Shown here: positions 25,675 to 32,616 of the stretch, one piece after another
Numbering within the stretch: position 1 is the stretch's first letter
Layout of the letters: each line of letters opens with the position of its first letter
Assembly: GCF_014655295.1 (NCBI RefSeq)
Contig: NZ_BNBI01000006.1
Span: 62,001 to 126,000, forward strand
DNA from: Streptomyces fumanus
GTDB taxonomy: Bacteria > Actinomycetota > Actinomycetes > Streptomycetales > Streptomycetaceae
DNA: 64,000 nucleotides
Direction of reading: 5' to 3'
Translations under genes and position numbers: made by a program
The notes under the pieces: generated by a model
Told to the model about the DNA's origin: nothing
What the model saw: only the letters and a program-made list of their open reading frames with translations
The model's database searches: none

Positions 25675-26724
25675 CTAACCGTTGTGAGTCAGTGTCTCCC
25701 GGCGAGCGTTGAGTTCCTTCTCTCCGTAATGATCGTCTGCCTTGTACCAGAAAGCGAAACCGCTGACAACAAGTGCAATGATCGCCGCGATCCACAGAGA
25801 AAAATGTCCCCATCCGATGGGAGGTACAAACAGCCTACTGACGCTCGTGCCAGTGAGCAGAGAGGCAACTGTCACCGACAGTGCACGCAACATCTTGCCA
25901 GTCTTTCTTCTGCGGTCCTCGGACTTGGCGAAACCGTCCATGAGTTCGGCGCCGCTGTCGATCTCTCCGACTGGTTTCCGCTGTATATAGCGATGCAGTC
26001 GCTCCAGTGCACCGACGCTGATATCTGGGGCCAACTGCTCGGCGATACTCTCACTGATGTCCGAATGGAGGTTATGGCCGCCAATCTGTTGCGCTATCCG
26101 CGAAAACAGTTTGTCTTTCCACCAATAGGAAGGCCCGCCATCGTCCTCGAGATATTTGCTTTCCAAGCTCTGGTGTCCATAGTGTCGCTCGGGGTCCTCG
26201 GTCAGTTTGACGAGGATGAGTTGCGCTATGGGCATTAGTGGCGAGAGCCGAACATTGGAACGCGCAAAGCTTACCAACTCCACCGGCATGTGGCCGCGCC
26301 AGCCAGGGTTGATGAAATCACCGGTGCAGTGAATCATCAGGCCGAGTCTGGCGTAGGAACTACGTCCCTCTATCTTCGCTGCGAAGGCTGGAGGGATGCT
26401 GAACTTTTCATAGGTACGCCCCAGCAGTACTTCGTTCGGCTTGAGATCGATGGTTTCCCCGGGGCGAAGCTCGATTTTCTTCCATCGGCGTCGTGGAGCT
26501 AGCTCTTGGAGCTGCTTGTTACGGAGGTCGAGCACAGGACGGCGCCAAAAGCGCCAACCAGGCGGGCGCGGAACCCTGCGAGCCACCCAAAAGTGTGTGT
26601 CAAGCCGCAGATCTATGGAGCATGGCTGCACTTGCGTGTCGGGGTCAAAACCATGAGCCGGTAAGCGGGTCTCGATCGCTAAATTTGGGAGAATCTGCCT
26701 GATGGTCCGGTCCGCCGCGTACAA
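25675..26724 (-). CDS. dCTP deaminase/dUTPase-like protein with C-terminal membrane anchor
   Basis: 349 residues. Residues 1-205 form a DCD-like trimeric dUTPase-fold domain: PCSIDLRL (34-41), RPGETIDLKPNEVLLGRTYE, then EGRSSYARLG (119-128), DFINPGWRGHMPVELVSF and a HYGHQSLESKY segment (181-191). Arg126 and Glu149 are 23 residues apart, the same spacing as Arg115 and Glu138 of E. coli Dcd, and Ser122 matches Ser111, so catalysis looks possible. Residues 206-275 are a helical linker, and 279-302 and 306-326 are two membrane helices, absent from housekeeping Dcd. It starts with TTG directly after the stop of the upstream gene. The island is clearly lower in GC. A phage-defence role is inference. 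Confidence 0.7.
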   Translation of the reverse strand: MYAADRTIRQILPNLAIETRLPAHGFDPDTQVQPCSIDLRLDTHFWVARRVPRPPGWRFWRRPVLDLRNKQLQELAPRRRWKKIELRPGETIDLKPNEVLLGRTYEKFSIPPAFAAKIEGRSSYARLGLMIHCTGDFINPGWRGHMPVELVSFARSNVRLSPLMPIAQLILVKLTEDPERHYGHQSLESKYLEDDGGPSYWWKDKLFSRIAQQIGGHNLHSDISESIAEQLAPDISVGALERLHRYIQRKPVGEIDSGAELMDGFAKSEDRRRKTGKMLRALSVTVASLLTGTSVSRLFVPPIGWGHFSLWIAAIIALVVSGFAFWYKADDHYGEKELNARRETLTHNG

Positions 26725-26967
26725 CTAGGACTCCGATTCTTCCCATGCCTGGATGTCTTTCAGCGCAAAACTTCGTTCGACTTGCTTGTCCAGGTCAATC
26801 GCATCCATGAGCCACTGTTCTCTGGGGTGCCACTCTGTGGAGCCGAACCAAATTCTAAGCGGTTGAATTCGCCGCCACCCTTTTTCGCCCCGGTAGTTAG
26901 TGTAAAGGATGGCTGCCGATTGTCCGGGGTTCGTGGTGTTCTCGCTGGCTTGGGGCGGCTTCTGCAT
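26725..26967 (-). CDS. Small WYL-like domain protein
   Basis: 80 residues. After a disordered N terminus the body (ILYTNYRGEKGWRRIQPLRI, WFGSTEWHPREQWLMDAIDL, DKQVERSFALKDIQAW) follows the WYL pattern: Tyr-x-Asn-x-x-Gly-Glu, an Arg-Pro strand, Trp, then Arg-x-Phe-x-Leu. Stand-alone proteins like this accompany phage and defence genes; WYL modules are ligand sensors. ATG 26967 has AAGGAG 10 nt upstream. It lies 14 bp after the DUF1653 gene, and its TAG abuts the TTG of the deaminase-like gene with no gap, so all three are likely co-translated. Confidence 0.6.
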   Translation of the reverse strand: MQKPPQASENTTNPGQSAAILYTNYRGEKGWRRIQPLRIWFGSTEWHPREQWLMDAIDLDKQVERSFALKDIQAWEESES

Positions 26968-26981
26968 CTTATGTGCACTCC

Positions 26982-27233
26982 TTATTCGTCCCGAACGAAG
27001 GAGAATCGCTGTTTGGGTCCTGACTGAGTCTCGACGGCTTCCTGGAACATTGAGAGAGGGCGAGCCCAGATGTCATGCTTACCGTAGAGACCTTGGTACA
27101 CGACAAGCTGTTCTGATGTTTCGCTGTGCTGGGCTACATGCAAAACCCGATATAATTCTCCCTTATAGTGACGATAGATGCCAGGGCGAATTTTGCAGCC
27201 GTTGCCATAGAGTGCCGCACCACTGTAAGTCAA
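26982..27233 (-). CDS. DUF1653 domain protein
   Basis: 83 residues. RPGIYRHYKGELYRVLHVAQ, HSETSEQLVVYQGLYG and DIWARPLSMFQEAVE are the defining DUF1653 segments, a small SH3-like beta-barrel. No ATG or GTG is available near the conserved start, so TTG 27233 with AAGGGGA 5 nt upstream is used. It is the first gene of the three-gene lower-GC operon. DUF1653 proteins are widespread and uncharacterised; here one heads a potential nucleotide-targeting module. Confidence 0.75.
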   Translation of the reverse strand: MTYSGAALYGNGCKIRPGIYRHYKGELYRVLHVAQHSETSEQLVVYQGLYGKHDIWARPLSMFQEAVETQSGPKQRFSFVRDE

Positions 27234-27747
27234 TGTGTCCCCTTATGTATTTTCCCGTGCTTGGTGTCGTGCGCGTAATGCCTGTGGGTGGGGTTGGGTG
27301 ATTGTATTTACCCGGGTGGTGAGCCCTCCAACCCTCAGGTCGTCGCTGCCTACCGTAGCGCCCATCTTCGAGTGAGGAGGTTTACTTGCGGCTATCGTCA
27401 CGAGCTGGCGGTAGTCGTATTATGTGTATTTATTACACTTTGTCACCCTCGCTAAGATCGTTACGGCGTGGCCGGTGTCTCTAGTGACTCAAAGGTCGCT
27501 AGAGCGGCAACACGCATGGGCACTCTGGCCGACAAGGGCGAATCGGTAGGGCACTCGCTGATTTTGCTGCGCTTGTAGACAAGGGGAAGAGTGACTGCGT
27601 GGACCGTTGCAACTCGTCTGGTTCCCCAGATAACGGTTGTCGCTGGGGGCGGCGTCGGCAGGTCGCTGGCCCGCATGGCCCACGTGACCATGGGTACGAC
27701 CCTTGCCGTACAAGGGAGTTACGTACGCGCCTGGAGAGGTGATCGGT
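27234..27747. other. 514-bp intergenic stretch, promoter of DUF1653 operon
   Basis: No supported gene. The segment 27410-27460 (gtattatgtgtatttattacactt) is the most AT-rich patch in the window and could contain the promoter. Small ORFs around 27460-27715 on both strands have no recognisable domain. GC content returns to normal near 27700, marking the likely right boundary of acquired DNA. Confidence 0.5.
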
Positions 27748-28122
27748 GTGATTCGTAAGTTGCAGGCCGTGGCGTTGGACTGTGCCGATCCGGAGCGGCT
27801 CGCCGCGTTCTACGCGGAGTTGCTCGGTGGGGAGGTGGTCGCCGACTTCGATGATCCGAACTGGATCGAGGTGCGGGGGTTCGAGGGGATTCCGCTGGCC
27901 TGTCAGCGGGTGGAGGGGTACCGGCCGCCCGAGTGGCCGGGACAGGAGCGGCCGCAGCAGGTTCACCTGGACTTCGATGTCGACGACCTCGACGGGGAGG
28001 AGAAGCGGGCGCTCGCGCTCGGCGCGACCCTGCTGGAGCGGACGGACGAGATCCGGCCGGGGGCCAACTGGCGGGTCTACGCCGATCCGGCCGGCCATCC
28101 GTTCTGCCTCTGCGTCCACTGA
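27748..28122 (+). CDS. VOC/glyoxalase-like protein
   Basis: 124 residues. LQAVALDCADPERLAAFYAE, LLGGEVVADFDDPNWIEVRG, QQVHLDFDVDDLDGEEKRAL and WRVYADPAGHPFCLCVH follow the paired beta-alpha-beta-beta-beta VOC fold seen in Streptomyces glyoxalase/bleomycin-resistance-like proteins. Metal-site residues could include His in VHLDF and Glu elsewhere. GTG 27748 has GGAGAGG upstream. Substrate unknown. Confidence 0.85.
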   Translation: MIRKLQAVALDCADPERLAAFYAELLGGEVVADFDDPNWIEVRGFEGIPLACQRVEGYRPPEWPGQERPQQVHLDFDVDDLDGEEKRALALGATLLERTDEIRPGANWRVYADPAGHPFCLCVH

Positions 28123-28183
28123 GCGAGCCGGGAGGTCGGCTAATCGTTTGCCGCGTCCCCGCCCCGTCGGATAGACAGCCCGC

Positions 28184-28729
28184 ATGCTCAAGGGTGACAG
28201 GGTCGGGCTGCGGGCCCGGCACGAGGAGGACATACCGGTTCTGCGGGCCGAGCTCTACAACGACGTGGTCAACGCCTCCCGGGCCGAAGGCGGGCCCTGG
28301 CGGCCGGTCAAGCCCGGGGCGCAGGACCCGCGGCTCGTGGTGGACGACAGCAACCACGCGGTCGTCCCGTTCTCCGTCGTGGAACTGGCCGGGGACACGC
28401 TGATCGGCACCGCGACGCTGTGGGGCATCGACACCCACAACCGCTGCGCGCACGTCGGCCTCGGTCTGCTGCCGTCCGCCCGTGGCAAGGGGTACGGGAG
28501 CGACGTGGTCGCCGTGCTGTGCCATTACGGATTCGCCGTACGTGGATTGCAGCGGTTGCAGATCGAGACGCTCGCCGACAATCACGCGATGCTGCGCGCC
28601 GCCGAGCGCAACGGCTTCGTCCGGGAGGGCGTCCTGCGGTCCTCGGCCTGGGTGCTGGGTGAGTTCATGGACGAGGTGTTGTTGGGGCTGCTCGCGCGGG
28701 AGTGGAAGCCGCGTCCGTCCGCGACCTGA
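28184..28729 (+). CDS. GNAT acetyltransferase (RimJ/RimL-like)
   Basis: 181 residues. LKGDRVGLRARHEEDIPVLR is the typical start. The acetyl-CoA motif is LLPSARGKGYGSDVVAVLC (R-G-K-G-Y-G), followed by LQRLQIETLADNHAMLRAAE and RNGFVREGVLR. It most resembles N-terminal-amino-acid or small-molecule acetyltransferases of the RimJ/RimL group. It follows the VOC gene by about 60 bp in the same direction. Confidence 0.85.
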   Translation: MLKGDRVGLRARHEEDIPVLRAELYNDVVNASRAEGGPWRPVKPGAQDPRLVVDDSNHAVVPFSVVELAGDTLIGTATLWGIDTHNRCAHVGLGLLPSARGKGYGSDVVAVLCHYGFAVRGLQRLQIETLADNHAMLRAAERNGFVREGVLRSSAWVLGEFMDEVLLGLLAREWKPRPSAT

Positions 28730-28747
28730 CAGGCGGTCAGGCGATCC

Positions 28748-28981
28748 TCACGGCTTCGGGTGGCTCGGCATGTGTGTACGGCCGTGCCTCGGCCTCCGGT
28801 GCGGGTGGCTGCGGATCTCGACGTCCGCGTCCGTGGCCGCCGACAGGTCGCCTCTCTGCCGGGCCGCCTGGCGTTGCCGGACGAGGGCGGCGCACACGTC
28901 GCAGCCCGGGACGGGGTCCGGCGGGGGGAGGGGGAGGGGCAGGTTCACCGGTCCCGTCATCGTCGTCTGGGTGTCAGCCAT
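28748..28981 (-). CDS. Small hypothetical protein with CxxC-like motif
   Basis: 77 residues: a Pro-rich start (NLPLPLPPPDPVPG), CDVCAALVRQRQAARQRGD with a CxxC pair, then a helical and basic tail. Similar small proteins lie next to WhiJ-type regulators in Streptomyces. It is the distal gene of the minus-strand cluster that includes the XRE gene upstream. A zinc-ribbon-like role is possible but unproven. Confidence 0.6.
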   Translation of the reverse strand: MADTQTTMTGPVNLPLPLPPPDPVPGCDVCAALVRQRQAARQRGDLSAATDADVEIRSHPHRRPRHGRTHMPSHPKP

Positions 28982-29083
28982 GTTCCGCGACCTTTCCGCC
29001 GACTGTCCATGGAGTGGCCAGGGTGGTCATCGTCTCGTGTTTCGCCGGGATTTCCGCCGAGTATGCGTGTCCTGGGGTAAAGA

Positions 29084-29917
29084 TCATGAGCGGCACGTCG
29101 CCGACCATTCGGCCAGCTTGGCTCTCGCCGCCTCGCCGTGGAGGGAGGAGTCCTCGTAGCCGGAGAATTCGTTCAGATATCCTCGGATGTCCCGGCCGTC
29201 GCGCAGGACGAGGCTTCCGGCGGAGGTCTCGATGGTGACCAGGGATGTGTCGTAGATCGTGAAGGTGTTCAAGGGGTTTCGCGGGGTCGGCGTACCTAAA
29301 GGGATCACGGCGATGTCCACGTTGGGTAAGTGGGAGAGTGAGGAGAGGCGGTCGATCTGTTCGGCCAGGGCCAAGGGGTAGACGACCGGCCAGCGGATCG
29401 CCTGTTCGGTGAGGATGAACGTGAAGCGCTTCGAGGTGTCGTAGAGGACGGCCTGCCGCTCCAGCTTTCCGGCTATCGCCTTGCTGGTGTCCACGGGTGA
29501 GTGGGCGAGGCTGGCCCGGACGTATTCCGGTGTGGCCAGTAAACCGGTGACCATCGAGAGCAGGAAGTAACGCATGTGCGCGGAGGAGGCTTCGAGCGAC
29601 TTCAGCTCGGCCTGACGCGTCCCGAGGCCCTTGCGGCGCAGTTCCCGCAGGTTCCGCCACTCGGTGTTGGCCCTCCTGGCCAGCGCGGAGACCTCCCCGA
29701 CGACACTCGATGACACCTTGAGCGCGCGGAGGATCTGCTCGACGTCGACCAGGGACGGCCGCACCTTGCCGTTCTCGATGCGGCTCACCTTGGACTGGGA
29801 CATGTTGCAGCGCGCGGCGAGCCGCACCCCTGAAAGCCCGGCTCGCTGGCGCAGGTCACGGAGCATGGAGGCCAGTTCCTGGCTGGACTGGCCGAGCTGC
29901 TCGGGCTCGAACGTCAC
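29084..29917 (-). CDS. WhiJ-type XRE regulator (DUF5753)
   Basis: 277 residues. The helix-turn-helix spans about 14-70 (RQRAGLSGVRLAARCNMSQS, KVSRIENGKVRPSLVDVEQI). The DUF5753 domain includes HMRYFLLSMVTGLLATPEYV, ERQAVLYDTSKRFTFILTEQ, AIRWPVVYPLALAEQIDRLS and VDIAVIPLGT. In S. coelicolor, WhiJ and its paralogues control development together with small partner proteins encoded next to them. The start is GTG 29917, overlapping the stop of the DUF6879 gene (GTGA), so the two are translationally coupled. Confidence 0.85.
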   Translation of the reverse strand: MTFEPEQLGQSSQELASMLRDLRQRAGLSGVRLAARCNMSQSKVSRIENGKVRPSLVDVEQILRALKVSSSVVGEVSALARRANTEWRNLRELRRKGLGTRQAELKSLEASSAHMRYFLLSMVTGLLATPEYVRASLAHSPVDTSKAIAGKLERQAVLYDTSKRFTFILTEQAIRWPVVYPLALAEQIDRLSSLSHLPNVDIAVIPLGTPTPRNPLNTFTIYDTSLVTIETSAGSLVLRDGRDIRGYLNEFSGYEDSSLHGEAARAKLAEWSATCRS

Positions 29918-30429
29918 TCGCTCACGTACTCCAAGAACGGCATCGACTCGGTAAGCGCGATTCGCTGGTATTCAAGGAAGGGCGCGGGATCACCCTCGTA
30001 CAACTCCCGGCCGGCCTGTCTGCCGTCTTCCTCGTAATGCATGAGTACGACCTTGGAGCGGTCGAACATCCAGAAATCCGGGACTCCCGGCAGAGGGTTG
30101 GTCCGGTCGGTCACGTCAAGGATGCGGATATCCTCTCCCGCCCGGACATGGGGTGTGTAGTAGCGGGAGAACTCGAAACGCAGGTATTCGGACAGCGGAC
30201 GTGTCACCACGTGCACTCTTCCCTTGCGTTTCCCCTCCCGGCGCAGTCGGTCGAGGTCTTCCGTGTACGGGGAGGAATAGGCGCGTGAGTCGACCCGCCG
30301 GCCGGCCCGGAAGGCGTCGAATTCTTCCGTCTCCTGCGGTACGCGGTACCGCGGGAGCGTCTCCAGTCGCCATGCCTCTTGCCGGAAGCCGCGCAGTGTC
30401 GCCTGCCACTCGTCACCATCCAAGAGCAC
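29914..30429 (-). CDS. DUF6879 family protein
   Basis: 171 residues: GFRQEAWRLETLPRYRVPQE, YLRFEFSRYYTPHVRAGEDI, DFWMFDRSKVVLMHYEEDGR and ESMPFLEYV match the DUF6879 family that accompanies XRE/WhiJ-like regulators in Streptomyces. It starts at GTG 30429 inside the end of the upstream small gene (17-bp overlap). Presumably a partner or antagonist of the adjacent regulator, by analogy only. Confidence 0.75.
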   Translation of the reverse strand: MLLDGDEWQATLRGFRQEAWRLETLPRYRVPQETEEFDAFRAGRRVDSRAYSSPYTEDLDRLRREGKRKGRVHVVTRPLSEYLRFEFSRYYTPHVRAGEDIRILDVTDRTNPLPGVPDFWMFDRSKVVLMHYEEDGRQAGRELYEGDPAPFLEYQRIALTESMPFLEYVSE

Positions 30430-30625
30430 GGAACGCCTCCCGAAGCACGCTCTCCGGGATCTCCACGAGGCCCTCGCCGGGCGGCGGTGCGAAGGCTTCG
30501 GACCGGTCGCCCTGGACGACGAACGTTCCCCGCCCCGTGCGGTACACGTTCGGACAGTCGTCCTCGCCGCACTCGCCGTCGCCGTCACCGTTGCCCGTCA
30601 GCCGGGTCAGTTGCTCGCGTGCCAT
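30413..30625 (-). CDS. Small hypothetical protein of WhiJ-type locus
   Basis: 70 residues: MAREQLTRLTGNGDGDGE, a CPNVYRTGRGTFVVQGD segment resembling small acidic WhiJ-partner proteins, and VEIPESVLREAFRAL. It is the first gene of the run 70-aa protein, DUF6879, XRE. A TATGCG palindrome and 18-bp repeats lie about 90-140 bp upstream. Confidence 0.65.
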   Translation of the reverse strand: MAREQLTRLTGNGDGDGECGEDDCPNVYRTGRGTFVVQGDRSEAFAPPPGEGLVEIPESVLREAFRALGW

Positions 30626-30713
30626 TGCGACCCCCCTGGTCGGCAGCCCCGCTCGAGCCGTACACCCGACCGTACGAGAGCCGGGCGAGGGGCGTCTATG
30701 CGGAGGAGGCGAC

Positions 30714-30767
30714 TATGCGCGTTGTCGCATAACTTGCCTGGTTCGGCTTACTTGCCTGGCTCGCCTT
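30714..30767. promoter_or_regulatory. Inverted repeat and 18-bp tandem repeat upstream of WhiJ-type operon
   Basis: TATGCG (30714-30719) and CGCATA (30726-30731) form a 6-bp inverted repeat. Immediately after, an 18-bp unit acttgcctggNtcgNctt occurs twice (30732-30749, 30750-30767) and begins a third time. They sit in the 245-bp gap that should hold the promoter of the minus-strand operon. Confidence 0.4.
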
Positions 30768-30870
30768 ACTTGCCTTCGGCGGAGGCCGGTCCTGCGGGTT
30801 CTGCGGGTCTGCCGGTCCTGCCGGTCCCCGGCGCGTGGCGTCCCCGCTCGCCGACCGCCTGCCCGCCCGC

Positions 30871-31218
30871 TCAGTGCCTGACGGCCGCCCCGCCCAGCCC
30901 CCGCCGGCCCCGCCGTCCGCGCACCGCCTCCACCACCGCGCCCAGCGCCAGCGACTGGACCAGGGCCGAGAGCACGATCCCGCCGATGAAGAACACCGCC
31001 GGCGCGTCCGCGCCGCCGAGCGAGTCCAGCCAGACGACGAAGCCGAAGGTGGGGAAGGTGAGGAACATCGGCCAGACCCAGACGAAGGTGGCGTCCGCCG
31101 CGGTGAGGGTGTCGAACGTGGCGACCGCCAGGGCCACGCCGACCAGGCCGAGGTACACCGCCGACACCGGATTGGCGAAGGTGAGGCGGGCCAGGGTGCG
31201 GAGCGGGCTGGGCTTCAT
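30871..31218 (-). CDS. Small multi-pass membrane protein (SCO4225-like)
   Basis: 115 residues with three predicted membrane segments: ANPVSAVYLGLVGVALAVAT, FVWVWPMFLTFPTFGFVVWL and AVFFIGGIVLSALVQSLALG. The basic C-terminal tail (RGRRGRRG) should be cytoplasmic. ATG 31218 has GGAG 6 nt upstream and is preferred over an upstream in-frame ATG at 31290. It resembles the SCO4225 family; function unknown. Confidence 0.7.
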   Translation of the reverse strand: MKPSPLRTLARLTFANPVSAVYLGLVGVALAVATFDTLTAADATFVWVWPMFLTFPTFGFVVWLDSLGGADAPAVFFIGGIVLSALVQSLALGAVVEAVRGRRGRRGLGGAAVRH

Positions 31219-31403
31219 CGGAGTCTCCCCGTGAACGTGAGCGTGAGCGGTGGTCGTCCGGGGCGCGGTCGGCCCCGTGACACTCCCCATGCTCCGGCCG
31301 GGCGCCGGTCCGCGTCCTGAGTAGCGGTACTCAGAAATGTCCTGCGTACGGGGAAGGGGCCCCGGCGGTTGGTCCGCCGGGGCCCCTCACTCCGTACGCC
31401 GCG

Positions 31404-31559
31404 TCAACCGCACTGGCACGGATTGCCCGACTGGCAGCCGCAGCCGCAGCCCGAGCCGCAGCCGCACGCGGCGATCAGCGGCAGGCTGCGGATCTCCGTG
31501 GGCTGCTCGGTCCGGCGTTCCTGCGCGGGATCGGGCGTGGTGCTGGGGGATTCGGCCAT
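31404..31559 (-). CDS. Cysteine-rich small peptide
   Basis: 51 residues. The first 30 are charged and Pro/Thr-rich (MAESPSTTPDPAQERRTEQP); the end is LIAACGCGSGCGCGCQSGN then PCQCG, with 7 cysteines in the last 20 residues. ATG 31559 has GAGGAGGGA upstream. The pattern suggests metal binding (metallothionein-like) or a modified peptide. No modification enzyme is adjacent. Gap 31219-31403 shows nothing else. Confidence 0.6.
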   Translation of the reverse strand: MAESPSTTPDPAQERRTEQPTEIRSLPLIAACGCGSGCGCGCQSGNPCQCG

Positions 31560-31714
31560 GGGTCCCTCCTCAAGGCTGGTGCCTGTGCCCATTGGATGCC
31601 CCGGCCGGCGGTCGCATCAACGGCGCACTGGGGCGCCGGTGCACGCCCGCCCCGGACCCCCTCACGCCGGGTGCCGCAGAAGGGATCCGGGAGGGGCGGG
31701 CGGGGGCCCGAGAC

Positions 31715-32404
31715 TCAGGCGCCCTCGACGCCCGCCACCGGCGTGATGTCGACCTGGAGTTCGTCCGCGTGCTCGCCGGTGACCAGGTAGACCACCCGCT
31801 TGGCGACGGCCACCGCGTGGTCGGCGTACCGCTCGTAGTACCGGCCCAGCAGGGTCACGTCGACGGCCGTCTCGATGCCGTGCTTCCAGCGGTCGTCGAT
31901 CAGGTGCTGGAAGAGCGTGCGGTGGAGCAGGTCCATCGCGTCGTCGTCCTGTTCGAGCTGGAGCGCCAGGTCGACGTCCTTGGTGATGATGACCTCGGCC
32001 GCCTTGGCCATCAGGCGCTGCGCCAACTGCCCCATCTCCAGGATGGTGGCGTGCAGGTCCTGCGGGACCGCGCGCTCGGGGTAGCGCAGCCGGGCCAGCT
32101 TCGCCACGTGCTGGGCGAGGTCGCCCGAGCGCTCCAGGTCGGCGGACATCCGCAGGGAGGTGACGACGATCCGCAGGTCGGTCGCCACCGGCTGCTGCCG
32201 GGCCAGCAGGGCTATGGCCCGGGCCTCCAGGTCGTGCTGGAGCTCGTCGACCTTCTGGTCCGCCTCGATCACGCTCTCGGCGAGCTTCAGGTCGGAGTCG
32301 AGGATGGCGGTCGTGGCGCGCCCGATCGCCGACCCGACCAGCCGGGCCATCTCCACCAGACCGTCGCCGATCGAATCCAGTTCCTCGTGGTACGCGTCCC
32401 GCAT
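31715..32404 (-). CDS. phoU: PhoU phosphate signalling regulator
   Basis: 229 residues of two tandem three-helix PhoU repeats: YHEELDSIGDGLVEMARLVG, VIEADQKVDELQHDLEARAI, LRIVVTSLRMSADLERSGDL, with the metal-binding E/DxxxD clusters, then a second set (TILEMGQLAQRLMAKAAEVI, YYERYADHAVAVAKRVVYLV). It links Pst phosphate uptake to PhoR. It is divergent from phoR-phoP across a 212-bp gap containing PHO-box-like repeats, the arrangement I recall from S. coelicolor. Confidence 0.95.
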   Translation of the reverse strand: MRDAYHEELDSIGDGLVEMARLVGSAIGRATTAILDSDLKLAESVIEADQKVDELQHDLEARAIALLARQQPVATDLRIVVTSLRMSADLERSGDLAQHVAKLARLRYPERAVPQDLHATILEMGQLAQRLMAKAAEVIITKDVDLALQLEQDDDAMDLLHRTLFQHLIDDRWKHGIETAVDVTLLGRYYERYADHAVAVAKRVVYLVTGEHADELQVDITPVAGVEGA

Positions 32405-32510
32405 CAGGGTTCCCTCTCGTACGTCGTTCGGGGGAATCGAAGGGGGGTCCTACCCCTCGGTTCACCCCCACCGTTCCACGTTCCCGCCCGTACGCGTCCG
32501 TTTCCGGCCT

Positions 32511-32543
32511 CTCAAATGAACCGGTACTGGCTCCAAGGTGAAC
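32511..32543 (-). promoter_or_regulatory. PHO-box-like PhoP binding site
   Basis: On the minus strand three consecutive 11-bp units read GTTCACCTTGG, AGCCAGTACCG and GTTCATTTGAG. Units 1 and 3 match the GTTCACC direct-repeat core in register; the middle one is poor. The site faces phoU in the phoU-phoR gap. Confidence 0.6.
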
Positions 32544-32616
32544 TCTGGGCGACGAGTGTTCGAGGTCGCACCCGGATGGCTTCGGCGCGGCAGTACGCCA
32601 TGCCTAACCTGGTCGC

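Noticed and set aside
27460..27720. Small ORFs or a tRNA near the right edge of the lower-GC island
   Set aside because: No cloverleaf could be drawn, and the short ORFs on both strands lack ribosome sites and family patterns.
30835..31320. Plus-strand ORFs over the small membrane protein gene
   Set aside because: The minus-strand frame has three convincing hydrophobic segments and a good ribosome site; the plus frames are Arg/Pro-rich shadows.
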